This document shows, in pieces, positions 25,892 to 34,778 of a stretch of 64,000 nucleotides of DNA (positions are counted from its first letter, which is position 1; the number at the start of each line of letters is the position of its first letter). The DNA lies in assembly GCF_900636515.1 (NCBI RefSeq), contig NZ_LR134287.1:558001-622000 (forward strand), read 5' to 3'. The notes under the pieces were generated by a model, which was given only the letters and a program-made list of their open reading frames with translations, was not told where the DNA came from and did no database searches. This DNA is from Neisseria animalis. GTDB lineage: Bacteria > Pseudomonadota > Gammaproteobacteria > Burkholderiales > Neisseriaceae. A program made the position numbers and the translations under genes.

Positions 25892-25948
25892 AAAGGCCGT
25901 CTGTAAAATGCACCGCTTGTGTGCGGTATTTTGCAGACGGCCTTTTTT
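25892..25948 (+). terminator. Uptake-sequence terminator after corC
   Basis: AAAGGCCGTCTGTAAAATGC and its inverse ATTTTGCAGACGGCC followed by T6; the T-run is the left boundary of Correia-like copy 3. The rest of the gap 25751-26178 holds L3 and that element. Confidence 0.75.
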
Positions 25949-26054
25949 ATAGTCATTTAAAATAAGAATGATACAGCGTTGCTTTGCCTTGCCGTACTAT
26001 GTGTACTGTCTGCGGCTTCGCTGCCTTGTCTCATTCTTATTTTATTCGACTATA
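25948..26054 (+). mobile_element. Correia-like MITE, short copy 3
   Basis: 107 bp TATAGTC...GACTATA, near identical to copies 1 and 5. Inserted at TA directly after the T-run of the corC terminator. Confidence 0.88.
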
Positions 26055-26178
26055 TTTGCAGACGACAACTGCCATGCCGTAAGGGTGATGTATGCCTGTT
26101 ATCTTTTTTCCGTTACGGAGCGTTGTGCGGCAGAGGTGTATCACGCGCTTATCCGGTTGCCGGTTTTCTTGCAGGCAC

Positions 26179-26604
26179 TTAGGCGCGTTTTGGGTCGTTG
26201 GGGCGTAATTGTGCGGCCAAGCGGTCGAGAATGCCGTTAACGAATTTGTGCCCGTCCGTGCCGCCGAAGGTTTTGGTGACTTCAATGGCTTCGTTGATGA
26301 TAACGGGGTAAGGGGTTTCCGGCATGGCGCTCAATTCATGGCATGCCATCAGTAAAACGGCGCGTTCGATGGGGCTGAGTTCTTTTTCGTCACGGTCGAG
26401 CAAGGGGCGGATGTGCGCCATGTAGTCGGCGGTGTTGGCGGCGGCACCGAAAAACAGTTTGGTAAACAACTCTTCGTCTGCTTTGTCGAAATCGTGCAAA
26501 TCACGGATGTTTTTAGCAACTTCGGGTGCGGCGGTATGGTTGATGTTGGATTGGTACAGGGCTTGTACGGCAAGTTCGCGGGCGCGGCGGCGTGGGGTTT
26601 TCAT
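26179..26604 (-). CDS. nusB: Transcription antitermination factor NusB
   Basis: A 141-residue RNA-binding protein that joins NusE (S10) at boxA of rRNA operons. N-terminal KTPRRRARELAVQALYQSN is the typical arginine-rich start; ERAVLLMACHELSAMPETPYPVIINEAIEVTKTFGGTDGHKFVNGILD spans the C-terminal helices in the conserved form. I use the ATG at 26604; the 23 residues upstream in the frame are not conserved and overlap an uptake-sequence pair. It follows ribH on the same strand, a common bacterial ribH-nusB order, here with 188 bp between. Confidence 0.95.
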   Translation of the reverse strand: MKTPRRRARELAVQALYQSNINHTAAPEVAKNIRDLHDFDKADEELFTKLFFGAAANTADYMAHIRPLLDRDEKELSPIERAVLLMACHELSAMPETPYPVIINEAIEVTKTFGGTDGHKFVNGILDRLAAQLRPNDPKRA

Positions 26605-26633
26605 CGGGAAAATCCTTATGGTGTGAAACAGGT

Positions 26634-26657
26634 TCAGACGGCATAAATGCCGTCTGA
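26634..26657 (-). repeat. Uptake-sequence inverted pair between ribH and nusB
   Basis: TCAGACGGCAT and ATGCCGTCTGA with a 2-base loop region, classical GCCGTCTGAA type. May weaken read-through from ribH to nusB. Confidence 0.55.
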
Positions 26658-26792
26658 AAACAGGGTAATGCAATGTCTGCCGATGTGCTGCTGCAATGTC
26701 CGTGTTCGGGTGGGAGCGGCTGGCGGCGGACTAAGCCGCTTGGCAATGCAGGGGCAAAGCCGTAAGGTATCGGCAGGTGTCAAGCAGTTTGC

Positions 26793-27272
26793 TTATTCGT
26801 CTTCGTCGTCGAACTGCTCTTCCAGCAGACGGTTGACCAAGTTGGCGCATTCTACAGCAACTTTGGCGGCATCGGCGGCTTTCTCTTCGATACGGGCAAC
26901 GGCTTGCTCATCGTTTTCGGTGGTGAGAATGGCGTTGGCAATCGGGATGTTGTAATCCAAGCCGACACGGGTAACGCCGGCACCGGATTCGTTGGATACC
27001 AGCTCGAAATGGTAGGTTTCGCCGCGAATGACTACGCCGATGGCAATCAGCGCGTCGTATTGTTCGGAAGCGGCCATGTTTTGCAGCACCAGCGGCACTT
27101 CCAATGCGCCGGGTACGGTGGCGACGGTAATGTCTTCATCGGCTACGCCCAAATCCAGCAGGGTGCGGTGGCAGACTTTCAGCATTTCGCTGCCGATTTC
27201 GTTGGTAAAGCGGGCTTGGACGATGCCGATACGCAGTTGTTTGCCGTTCAAATCCGGTTCGATGATATTCAT
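26793..27272 (-). CDS. ribH: 6,7-dimethyl-8-ribityllumazine synthase
   Basis: A 159-residue riboflavin-pathway enzyme condensing 5-amino-6-ribitylaminouracil with dihydroxybutanone phosphate. Visible marks: [12 protein letters not shown] near 15, [12 protein letters not shown] near 53 (substrate site), [14 protein letters not shown] near 76-89 with the catalytic His, and [19 protein letters not shown] near 106-124. Full length; the acidic tail EEQFDDEDE is usual in betaproteobacteria. Forms large cytoplasmic shells in most species. Confidence 0.96.
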   Translation of the reverse strand: MNIIEPDLNGKQLRIGIVQARFTNEIGSEMLKVCHRTLLDLGVADEDITVATVPGALEVPLVLQNMAASEQYDALIAIGVVIRGETYHFELVSNESGAGVTRVGLDYNIPIANAILTTENDEQAVARIEEKAADAAKVAVECANLVNRLLEEQFDDEDE

Positions 27273-27348
27273 GGTCTAATCCTTATCGGGAGGTTTCGGA
27301 CGGCAGGGCTGAGGCCGGTTTTACCGTTCGAAAAATAAAAGGGCGGAA

Positions 27349-27389
27349 TTTGCAGACGGCCTTCAGGGGGATAATGCCATCTGCAAAAA
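27349..27389 (-). terminator. Imperfect uptake-sequence hairpin after the DUF2185 gene
   Basis: TTTGCAGACGGC pairs with GCCATCTGCAAA, which has one base change in the core. Confidence 0.5.
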
Positions 27390-27713
27390 TCAATCTTGGG
27401 GCTGCCAGTCGGATACGGCTTGAAAACCGCCGTCTTCGTTTAATTCCCATGCGCTGCCGGCCGGTTGGGTCAGCAGGGCGGTAATGTCGGGGTTGCGTTT
27501 GGTAATTTCCGATACGCTCAATACGGTAAAATTGTCGGGATTGTCGGTATATTCGTCGGTTTCGTCACCGCTGAAGAAACGCCAGCCGCTGTCGTGCTCG
27601 AATACCGGCTCTTCGCGGTAGAGAAAACCGACAGGTTCGCCCTGCTCGCTGACGGTTTTGGTGGCGATACAGCGGTCGAGTGCGACGGAGAGGGCTTGTG
27701 CGAATAGGTTCAT
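27390..27713 (-). CDS. DUF2185-family protein
   Basis: A 107-residue acidic soluble protein. The segment EQGEPVGFLYREEPVFEHDSGW followed by RFFSGDETDEY (about residues 24-57) is characteristic of the DUF2185 family, which is also found among polymorphic-toxin immunity proteins. No toxin gene is adjacent, so an immunity role is not supported here. No signal peptide or membrane segment. Single gene divergent from rnc. Function unknown. Confidence 0.7.
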   Translation of the reverse strand: MNLFAQALSVALDRCIATKTVSEQGEPVGFLYREEPVFEHDSGWRFFSGDETDEYTDNPDNFTVLSVSEITKRNPDITALLTQPAGSAWELNEDGGFQAVSDWQPQD

Positions 27714-27911
27714 GATGTCTGCTCATCGGAAAATACAGGCGGATTTTACACGATTTGGCGGATTTCCGCATGGGAAATGCGTGTTTGGTGGTACAATGCC
27801 GTCTGGTAAAAGTGCCGTTTGCAGACGGCGTAATGTTGACGACAGCCTTAAAGTGTTTCGGCATTCCCCGAGTATCGAAACACATTCGGGCTGCTTTTTT
27901 TGAAAGTAAGC

Positions 27912-28628
27912 ATGAAATCTGATTTAATCAAACAGCAGGCGCACAGCGTTATTCAGAAATATTTGGGTTATGAGTTCGGCAACATCGAGCTGCTGAAACA
28001 GGCGTTGACCCACCGCAGTTTCCACGCGAAAAACAACGAGCGTTTTGAATTTGTCGGCGATGCAATTTTGAACTATACCGTGGCAAAAATGTTGTTTGAA
28101 GCCTTTCCGAAATTGAGCGAGGGAGAACTTTCCCGACTGCGTGCCAATCTGGTAAATGAGGGCGTGTTGGCGGAAATCGCTTTGGAAATGAACGTGGGCA
28201 ACGGCTTGTATCTGGGCGCGGGCGAGCTGAAGAGCGGCGGTTTCAGACGGCCTTCGATTTTGGCCGATGCCATGGAAGCGATGTTTGCCGCCGTCAGTTT
28301 CGATGCGGATTTCGGTTCGGCGGAAAAAGTCGTGCGCCGTTTGTTTGCCGAGCGGGTGAAACGTGTCGATCTGAAAAATCAGGGCAAAGACAGCAAAACG
28401 GCTTTGCAGGAAGCGTTGCAGGCGCGGCGTATGGCGTTGCCGAAATATCGGATTGAAGAACAAATCGGGCACGCCAACGACAGCCGTTTTGTGATTTCCT
28501 GCGATTTGGGGGAAACCGGATTTATTTGTCATGCCGAGGGTGTCAGCCGTAAGGCGGCGGAGCAGCAGGCGGCGAAAACCGCGCTGGAGTGGTTGGTGAA
28601 GCATTATCCGATGAAGCGTAAAAAATGA
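27912..28628 (+). CDS. rnc: Ribonuclease III
   Basis: A 238-residue double-strand-specific endoribonuclease processing rRNA precursors and small RNA duplexes. Catalytic signature NERFEFVGDAILN near 40-52 with paired acidic residues, second metal residues in DAMEAMFAAVSFD near 115, and a C-terminal dsRNA-binding domain ending EGVSRKAAEQQAAKTALEWL. The ATG at 27912 is preferred to a TTG twelve bases upstream. An uptake core (TTTCAGACGGCC near 28241) encodes FRRPS within the enzyme. It overlaps the next gene by four bases; era follows, preserving the usual rnc-era order. Confidence 0.96.
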   Translation: MKSDLIKQQAHSVIQKYLGYEFGNIELLKQALTHRSFHAKNNERFEFVGDAILNYTVAKMLFEAFPKLSEGELSRLRANLVNEGVLAEIALEMNVGNGLYLGAGELKSGGFRRPSILADAMEAMFAAVSFDADFGSAEKVVRRLFAERVKRVDLKNQGKDSKTALQEALQARRMALPKYRIEEQIGHANDSRFVISCDLGETGFICHAEGVSRKAAEQQAAKTALEWLVKHYPMKRKK

Positions 28629-29065
28629 AGATATTGATAACCGCAGCAATATTACTGATGGTGGCGATGGCTGTTTATGCCGCGTATTTGTGGATAAAAG
28701 TGTATCGCCGGCAGCAGGGAATCAAACGGGCTTGGGAGGCGCGGCGGGCGAAAATCGCCGAAAGCGTGAACCTGATTGCCATGGCGATGGAGCAGGGGCA
28801 GTGCAACTTGTCTGAAGGTGTGTTGCGGCTGAAACCGTTGGCAGAAGTGTTGGCAATCGATTTTGCCGCCTATCCCGCGATGGGGGAGTTGTATGAAATG
28901 GTGGCGGAAATGCCGGTTTTGGACGCGCGCAAGCAGCTCAAGCGTAACGAGCGCATGAAGTTGGATTTAATCCGCGAGAGCGGGGAAGCGCGTTTGGAAC
29001 AGCAGATTTTGGCGGAAGCGGGGCAGTTGCGCGCTGCGGTTGCCCGATGGCTGCCGGAAAGTTGA
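28625..29065 (+). CDS. DUF2489-like membrane-anchored protein
   Basis: A 146-residue protein with one N-terminal membrane segment (about 2-25) and a soluble, charged helical part. The segment ESVNLIAMAMEQGQCNLSEG followed by VLRLKPLAEVL resembles the DUF2489 family of proteobacteria. Starts at ATGA overlapping the rnc stop, so it is translated with rnc. Function unknown; its place between rnc and era is the only clue. Confidence 0.65.
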   Translation: MKILITAAILLMVAMAVYAAYLWIKVYRRQQGIKRAWEARRAKIAESVNLIAMAMEQGQCNLSEGVLRLKPLAEVLAIDFAAYPAMGELYEMVAEMPVLDARKQLKRNERMKLDLIRESGEARLEQQILAEAGQLRAAVARWLPES

Positions 29066-29111
29066 GTTTGAACGGCCTGCACGGATGCCGCCGTATTGAA
29101 TCTGCATGATG

Positions 29112-29146
29112 ATGCCGTCTGCAAACAGGTATTTTGCAGACGGCCA
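29112..29146 (+). terminator. Uptake-sequence hairpin between the DUF2489-like gene and era
   Basis: ATGCCGTCTGCAAA and TTTTGCAGACGGCC arms, nine-base loop. No T-run after it, so read-through into era is likely. Confidence 0.45.
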
Positions 29147-29169
29147 TGAGCATAACAGAAGAAGACTGC

Positions 29170-30096
29170 ATGGATATTGAAACTTTTTTGAATAATGAAG
29201 CGCAACGCAGCGCGGGCTACCGTTGCGGTTTTGTGGCGATTGTCGGTCGGCCGAATGTCGGCAAATCTACGCTGATGAACCATTTAATCGGTCAGAAAAT
29301 CAGCATTACCAGTAAAAAAGCGCAAACCACGCGCAACCGTGTTACCGGTATTTATACCGATGATACGGCGCAGTTTGTTTTTGTGGACACGCCCGGTTTC
29401 CAAACCAACCACCGTAATGCGCTGAACGACCGTTTGAACCAGAATGTAACCGAAGCGTTGAGCGGCGTGGACGTGGTGGTGTTTGTGATTGAAGCCATGC
29501 GCTTTACCGATGCCGACCGTGTGGTCATCAAGCAGCTGCCCAAGCATACGCCCGTGTTGCTGGTGGTGAATAAAATCGACAAGGATAAGGCGAAAGACAA
29601 ATATGCGTTGCAGGCTTTTGTCGATGAAGTATCGGAAGAGTTTGCGTTTGCCGGGCATGAAGTGGTCAGCGCGAAACACGGTTTGCGGATTGCCAATCTG
29701 CTGGAAGTGCTCAAGCCGTATCTGCCGGAAAGTGTGCCGATGTACCCCGAAGACATGGTAACGGATAAATCCAGCCGTTTTCTGGCAATGGAAATCGTGC
29801 GTGAAAAACTGTTCCGCTACTTGGGCGAAGAGCTGCCTTATGCGATGAATGTGGAAGTGGAGCAATTTGAAGAGGGGGAAGACATTCACCGCATCTACAT
29901 CGCGGTATTGGTCGATAAAGAAAGCCAAAAGGCGATTCTTATCGGCAAAGGCGGCGAGCGTTTGAAGAAGATTTCTACCGAAGCACGTTTGGACATGGAA
30001 AAGCTGTTTGATCAGAAAGTGTTCTTAAAGGTGTGGGTAAAAGTGAAGTCCGGCTGGGCGGACGATATACGCTTCCTGCGCGAATTGGGCTTGTAA
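29170..30096 (+). CDS. era: GTPase Era
   Basis: A 308-residue GTPase that binds the 3' end of 16S rRNA and checks 30S assembly. G1 GRPNVGKS near 27, switch/G2 region TTRNRVTG near 55, G3 DTPGFQ near 75, G4 NKID near 135, and C-terminal KH domain with ILIGKGGERLKKISTEAR near 255. Start at ATG 29170 (MDIETFLNNE) matches the neisserial form; the upstream ATG in an uptake sequence is rejected. Ends in a convergent hairpin shared with smpB. Confidence 0.97.
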   Translation: MDIETFLNNEAQRSAGYRCGFVAIVGRPNVGKSTLMNHLIGQKISITSKKAQTTRNRVTGIYTDDTAQFVFVDTPGFQTNHRNALNDRLNQNVTEALSGVDVVVFVIEAMRFTDADRVVIKQLPKHTPVLLVVNKIDKDKAKDKYALQAFVDEVSEEFAFAGHEVVSAKHGLRIANLLEVLKPYLPESVPMYPEDMVTDKSSRFLAMEIVREKLFRYLGEELPYAMNVEVEQFEEGEDIHRIYIAVLVDKESQKAILIGKGGERLKKISTEARLDMEKLFDQKVFLKVWVKVKSGWADDIRFLRELGL

Positions 30097-30111
30097 ACGG
30101 CTGAAGCGGTA

Positions 30112-30183
30112 AAAAAGGCCGTCTGCAAAATGGATTTGCCGAAAAATGATTTCGTGCAAACCTGTTTTGCAGACGGCCTTTTT
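30112..30183. terminator. Uptake-sequence hairpin between era and smpB
   Basis: AAAAAAGGCCGTCTGCAAAA and TTTTGCAGACGGCCTTTTT arms around a loop of about 30 bases, serving convergent genes. Confidence 0.75.
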
Positions 30184-30193
30184 GCCCGTATGT

Positions 30194-30643
30194 TTAGCCG
30201 CGTACCGATTTCATCAGCCGTTGCTTTTCACGTTTCCAATCGGCTTCTTTCAGGCTTTGGCGTTTGTCGTGTTGTTTTTTACCTTTGGCCAAGCCGATGT
30301 CCATTTTAATCCGGCCTTTATGGTAGTGCATATTCAGCGGAACGATGGTGTAGCCGGCACGCTCGGTTTTGCCGATGAGTTTGTTGATTTCCGACTGGTT
30401 GAGCAGCAGTTTGCGCTGGCGGACGGGATCGGGTTTGACGTGGGTAGAGGCGGTCGGCAGGGCGGTAATGTGACAGCCTACCAGATAAAATGCGTCTTTT
30501 TTCCAGTGGATATAGCTCTCTTTAAGCTGTACGCGGCCGGCTCTGACGGCTTTGACTTCCCAACCTTCCAGTACCAAACCGGCTTGGATTTGATCTTCGA
30601 TGAAAAAGTCGTGAAAGGCTTTTTTATTATTGGCGATACTCAT
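30194..30643 (-). CDS. smpB: tmRNA-binding protein SmpB
   Basis: A 149-residue partner of tmRNA in trans-translation rescue of stalled ribosomes. N-terminal [20 protein letters not shown], then [16 protein letters not shown] near 30-45, [10 protein letters not shown] near 76, and the basic C-terminal tail [20 protein letters not shown] are all typical. Slightly shorter or equal to family length. Start ATG 30643. No ssrA gene was seen in the window. Confidence 0.96.
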   Translation of the reverse strand: MSIANNKKAFHDFFIEDQIQAGLVLEGWEVKAVRAGRVQLKESYIHWKKDAFYLVGCHITALPTASTHVKPDPVRQRKLLLNQSEINKLIGKTERAGYTIVPLNMHYHKGRIKMDIGLAKGKKQHDKRQSLKEADWKREKQRLMKSVRG

Positions 30644-30726
30644 GATGCTTGTGCTTTGATGATTTTGCAGACGGCTATTTTATCAGTCCGTTTGAAAAAT
30701 TAAAATGTTTGGGAGGGCGTGGCGTG

Positions 30727-30960
30727 TTACGGCTGTTTGCTTTCCGGTTGGGAGTTTGGAAAGTATTGGCGGTACAGGCGGTTGATGTAGTCTATGGATT
30801 GCGTGTGGTGCGGTTGTAAGTCGGTTTTCAAATCCGACAGCCGCATTAAAATCAAATCTTCTGCTTCGGCAAGCGCGCAACTTGTATTTTGGTTGTGTCG
30901 AAGATGGCGGATAAGTATGTCGATGCGTTCGAGCGCGGTATGGTATGCGGTAGGGTTCAT
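30727..30960 (-). CDS. Short hypothetical protein
   Basis: A possible 77-residue protein beginning at ATG 30960 (MNPTAYHTALERIDILIRHL). It is hydrophilic and helical with charged heptad-like spacing and no signal or cysteine pattern. No good ribosome site is visible and no family is recognised, so it could be spurious; the longer upstream frame to 31107 crosses an uptake sequence and is rejected. Sits between smpB and a cold-shock gene on the same strand. Confidence 0.35.
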   Translation of the reverse strand: MNPTAYHTALERIDILIRHLRHNQNTSCALAEAEDLILMRLSDLKTDLQPHHTQSIDYINRLYRQYFPNSQPESKQP

Positions 30961-31134
30961 AACGGTGGTTGGCGGCCGGGCAATATAAGAATAAGTACGG
31001 TATGTATGGTTCTGATACAAATTAACGGCGGTAACGGCGGAACAATGGTGGTTTTGCAGACGGCCTTGGGGCGGACGGATATGAAAAATGGCGGGAATGC
31101 CCGCCATATGCTTACGGTTGAACCGTACGACTGA

Positions 31135-31338
31135 TTAAGCAGCTTGGATATTTGCGGCTTGTTTGCCTTTAGGGCCGGTGGTTACGTCGAAAGAAACGCG
31201 TTGGCCTTCTTTCAGGGTTTTGAAACCTTCCATGTTGATGGCAGAGAAGTGTGCGAACAAATCTTCGCCGCCTTCATCGGGAGTGATGAAACCAAAACCT
31301 TTAGCGTCGTTGAACCATTTTACGATACCGGTTGCCAT
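31135..31338 (-). CDS. Cold-shock domain protein (CspA family)
   Basis: A 67-residue single-strand nucleic-acid-binding protein. RNP1 KGFGFITP near 14-21 and RNP2 DLFAHFS near 28-34 are intact, and the chain starts [12 protein letters not shown]. Acts as an RNA chaperone; may be constitutive or cold induced. Preceded by a long leader of about 115 bases from a good promoter at 31461-31489, as is usual for csp genes whose leader folds with temperature. Confidence 0.95.
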
Positions 31339-31460
31339 TAGAGAACTTCCTATACTTTAAAAATTAACAAAACAGCAAATTAGGGCAACGTAAAACCTAA
31401 AAGTTCCGAGTTTCTCCCAAAACACATATGCTTAATCGAGTGCCTACTCTGCCGACTGAC

Positions 31461-31489
31461 TTTTTACATTTGTTAAAGATTTTAGTCAA
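31461..31489 (-). promoter_or_regulatory. Predicted promoter of the cold-shock gene with long leader
   Basis: Reading leftwards: -35 TTGACT (31489-31484), 17 bp spacer, -10 TAAAAA (31466-31461). Gives an untranslated leader of about 115 bases to the ATG at 31338. The gap 31339-31642 holds this leader and an AT-rich stretch. Confidence 0.45.
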
Positions 31490-31642
31490 GTATTGTTTGG
31501 GAGAAAGTGGAAAATTTATTAAAATAGGAAAAAATACAACAGAAATCCGCTTGAAATGCGGATAATCGGGCGGATATGCCGTCTGTATTTTATCGTGCCG
31601 CAGAGGTGCGGTGTGTAAATGTTACGAAAGCCGATAGAGATA

Positions 31643-31954
31643 ATGAACAATCCGACTACCCGTCAAGATTCCGATACGCTGCTGCAACGGCAGGAAACGC
31701 CGCCGCTCAAACGCTACGGCGTGTTTCTGCTGAACGACGACTACACAACGATGGAATTTGTGGTCGAAGTATTGACCGAAATTTTTATGCTGGGCGAAGA
31801 GCAGGCGGTAGCGGTGATGCTGCTGGTGCACCATGAAGGCAAAGGTCTGTGCGGAACGTATACGCGCGATGTGGCTCAAACCAAACAGCAGCAGGTTATG
31901 CAGCGTGCCAAGGCGCAGGAATTTCCGCTGCAATGTATTGTAGAGGAGGTTTAA
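31643..31954 (+). CDS. clpS: ATP-dependent Clp protease adaptor ClpS
   Basis: A 103-residue N-recognin that delivers substrates with destabilising N-termini to ClpAP. Family core: KRYGVFLLNDDYTTMEFVVE near 26-45 and VHHEGKGLCGTYTRDVAQTK near 67-86. ATG 31643 (MNNPTTRQ) follows a weak GATAGAGA site. Stop lies four bases before clpA, so the two are co-transcribed. Confidence 0.95.
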   Translation: MNNPTTRQDSDTLLQRQETPPLKRYGVFLLNDDYTTMEFVVEVLTEIFMLGEEQAVAVMLLVHHEGKGLCGTYTRDVAQTKQQQVMQRAKAQEFPLQCIVEEV

Positions 31955-31958
31955 TCCC

Positions 31959-34223
31959 ATGATTTCAGCCGGATTGGAACGGATTTTGCAGTTGCTGTAC
32001 AGCGAAGCGCGCAGCCGCAGTTATGAATTTATCGGCATCGAGCAGTTGCTGCAGACTTTGATTGAAGAAGACGAGGCTGTTGCCCGCGTGTTGCGCCAAT
32101 GCGATGCCGATTTGGAAAAACTGTCTTCGCAACTGATTGAAAGTGTAGCGGAAAATACGCCGGTGATTCCCGAACATCTGCTTGATACGACTGAAACGCA
32201 GCCTACGCTCGGTTTCCAGCGTGTGATTCAGCGGGCGATGGTGCATACCCAGTCGGCAGGCAAGGCGGAAGTTGCTCCCTTGGACGTGTTGGTCGCCATC
32301 ATGAGCGAGGCGGACAGCCATGCCGTGTATTTTCTGAAACAGCAGTCGGTTACACGTTTTGATATTTTGCGCTGCATTGCCCACGGAGGCGCGGAAGACG
32401 AATCTGCAGACGGCCTGAACGGTGAAGACGACGAAAAAAGCAGCAAGCAAAGCAATCCGTTGGCCGACTATACCCTGAATTTGAATGAAGAAGTCAAAGC
32501 AGGACGCATCGATCCGCTGATCGGACGCGGGCATGAAATGGAACGCCTTGTGCAAATCCTGTGTCGCCGCCGTAAAAACAATCCTTTGCTGGTCGGCGAA
32601 GCAGGAGTGGGCAAAACCGCGCTGGCCGAAGGCTTGGCTTATCAAATCGTTCACGGCAGCGTGCCGGAAGTTTTGCAGGACGCGGTGGTGTATGCGCTGG
32701 ACATGGGGGCACTGTTGGCGGGAACAAAATACCGTGGTGATTTTGAAGCGAGGGTCAAGGCGGTCTTGAAACAGCTTGAAGGCGTACCGAATGCGGTATT
32801 GTTTATTGACGAAATCCACACCATTATCGGCGCAGGAAGCACCAGCGGCGGTACGATGGACGCTTCCAATCTGCTCAAGCCGGCTTTGGCGAAAGGGGCG
32901 TTGCGCTGTATCGGCGCGACAACTTACGATGAATACCGCACGATTTTCGATAAAGACCACGCCTTGAGCCGCCGCTTTCAAAAAATCGACATCGCCGAGC
33001 CGAGCGTGGCTGAAACCGTGCAGATTTTACGCGGTTTGAAGCCGATGTTTGAAACCTTCCACCAAGTGCGTTATACGCAGGCCGCGCTGGAAGCCGCCGC
33101 AGAATTGTCGGCACGCTATATCAATGAGCGGTTTCTGCCCGACAAGGCCATTGATATTGTCGATGAAGCGGGTGCGGCACAGCGGATTTTGCCGAAATCC
33201 AAGCAGAAAAAAGTCATCGGCAAGGCGCAAATCGAAAGTGTGATTGCCAAAGTGGCCAGAATCCCTGAGAAAACCGTATCGAATGACGACAAACAGGTTT
33301 TGCAGTTTCTTGCCCGTGATTTGAAAAACATGGTGTTTGGTCAGGACAATGCCGTTGATGCGCTGGTGTCTGCCGTAAAAATGTCGCGCTCCGGACTGGG
33401 GCTGCCCGACAAACCCATAGGCTGCTTTCTCTTTTCGGGGCCGACAGGTGTCGGCAAAACCGAAGTGGCCAAGCAACTGGCTTTTTCATTGGGTGTGCCG
33501 CTGCAACGCTTTGATATGTCGGAATATATGGAACGCCATGCCGTGTCGCGGCTGATTGGTGCGCCGCCCGGCTATGTCGGCTTCGAGCAGGGCGGGCTGC
33601 TTACCGAAGCAGTCGGCAAACAACCGCATTGCGTGTTGCTGCTGGACGAAATCGAAAAAGCCCACCCCGATATTTTTAATGTGCTGCTGCAAGTCATGGA
33701 TGCGGGCAAGTTGACCGACAACAACGGTAAAAGTGCGGACTTCCGCAACGTGGTGTTGATTATGACCACCAACGCAGGTGCGGAAAGCCTCAGCCGTCCG
33801 ACATTGGGTTTCACCGCCAAGCGGGAACGCGGCGATGAAATGCAGGCAATCAACAAACTTTTCACCCCTGAATTTCGCAACCGCTTGGACGCCATTATTC
33901 CGTTTGCGCCGCTAGATGAAAAGGTTATCGCCAAAGTGGTGGACAAATTCCTGTTGCAGTTGGAAAAACAGTTGCTCGACCGCAAGGTTGAGGCAGAGTT
34001 TACCCCTGCTTTGCGTGCTTATTTGGCGGAAACAGGTTTTGATCCGCAAATGGGTGCGCGTCCGATGAACCGCCTGATTCAGGAAAAAATCCGTAAAGTG
34101 CTGGCAGATGAGTTGCTGTTTGGCCGGTTGGCGGAAGGCGGTTTCGTGAAAATCGACTGGGACAGCCGCAAAGGAGAAACGGTGTTGAAGTTTCATCAAA
34201 ACGCCAAAACGAAAGCAAAATAA
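31959..34223 (+). CDS. clpA: ATP-dependent Clp protease ATP-binding subunit ClpA
   Basis: A 754-residue AAA+ unfoldase of the ClpAP protease. N-terminal ClpN repeat domain (1-145), AAA-1 with Walker A GEAGVGKTAL near 213 and the VLFIDEIHTIIGAGS Walker B near 280, AAA-2 with GPTGVGKTEV near 494 and CVLLLDEIEKAHPD near 560, and a C-terminal D2-small domain ending in FGRLAEGG. Length equals E. coli ClpA (758). Works with ClpS, encoded four bases upstream; clpP is not in the window. Confidence 0.97.
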   Translation: MISAGLERILQLLYSEARSRSYEFIGIEQLLQTLIEEDEAVARVLRQCDADLEKLSSQLIESVAENTPVIPEHLLDTTETQPTLGFQRVIQRAMVHTQSAGKAEVAPLDVLVAIMSEADSHAVYFLKQQSVTRFDILRCIAHGGAEDESADGLNGEDDEKSSKQSNPLADYTLNLNEEVKAGRIDPLIGRGHEMERLVQILCRRRKNNPLLVGEAGVGKTALAEGLAYQIVHGSVPEVLQDAVVYALDMGALLAGTKYRGDFEARVKAVLKQLEGVPNAVLFIDEIHTIIGAGSTSGGTMDASNLLKPALAKGALRCIGATTYDEYRTIFDKDHALSRRFQKIDIAEPSVAETVQILRGLKPMFETFHQVRYTQAALEAAAELSARYINERFLPDKAIDIVDEAGAAQRILPKSKQKKVIGKAQIESVIAKVARIPEKTVSNDDKQVLQFLARDLKNMVFGQDNAVDALVSAVKMSRSGLGLPDKPIGCFLFSGPTGVGKTEVAKQLAFSLGVPLQRFDMSEYMERHAVSRLIGAPPGYVGFEQGGLLTEAVGKQPHCVLLLDEIEKAHPDIFNVLLQVMDAGKLTDNNGKSADFRNVVLIMTTNAGAESLSRPTLGFTAKRERGDEMQAINKLFTPEFRNRLDAIIPFAPLDEKVIAKVVDKFLLQLEKQLLDRKVEAEFTPALRAYLAETGFDPQMGARPMNRLIQEKIRKVLADELLFGRLAEGGFVKIDWDSRKGETVLKFHQNAKTKAK

Positions 34224-34257
34224 ACGGTTTGCGGATTATTACTGCTTTAAATTAAGG

Positions 34258-34297
34258 AAAGGCCGTCTGCAAAACAGCGATTTGCAGACGGCCTTTT
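34258..34297 (+). terminator. Uptake-sequence terminator after clpA
   Basis: AAAGGCCGTCTGCAAAA and TTTGCAGACGGCCTTTT arms. Confidence 0.75.
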
Positions 34298-34326
34298 GAT
34301 TATCGAATAGCACAAATACCACAAAA

Positions 34327-34432
34327 TATAGTCGAATAAAATGAGAATGAGACAAGGCAGGGAGCCACAGACAGTACAGATAGTACGGCAAGGCAAAGCA
34401 ACGCAGTATCATTTTCTTTTTAAATGACTATA
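34327..34432 (-). mobile_element. Correia-like MITE, short copy 4
   Basis: 106 bp, reverse orientation, with several base changes (ATGAGAATGAG; GGGAGCCACAG), making it the most diverged short copy. Bounded by TATAGTC and GACTATA. Confidence 0.82.
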
Positions 34433-34715
34433 ATGCGGCGTTTTACGAAAAAAGAATACTTGGTTGGGTTGTTGAAACGGTATATCTGCTGCCCCGTACA
34501 GTCTGCTGCCTTGCCCCGATTTGGTATGCTTCGGCGGTATATTGAGATAAGGAACTCAGGTGTTTGTCGGGCGGTGGGGCAATGTTTGATACCTGTTGCT
34601 GCAACAGCGTATGCAAATCCTGCCATGAGGTTTTGGGCAACAATCCGGCGGGTGGTGATTACGTTTGTTTTTAGTGGTAACGATGGGCGCGCACGCTGCA
34701 TTGGTAAAGCATACA
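34433..34715. other. Intergenic stretch with no supported gene
   Basis: Between the Correia-like copy 4 and the potD/F-like terminator. Frames on both strands are present but lack ribosome sites, composition bias or family resemblance. Confidence 0.5.
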
Positions 34716-34756
34716 AAAAGCCGTCTGCAAAACAGGCATTTTGCAGACGGCCTTTT
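34716..34756 (-). terminator. Uptake-sequence terminator after the polyamine-binding protein gene
   Basis: AAAAAGCCGTCTGCAAAA and TTTTGCAGACGGCCTTTT arms, 22 bases past the stop codon on the minus strand. Confidence 0.75.
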
Positions 34757-34778
34757 ATTTCCGATTCAAAGCGGCGGA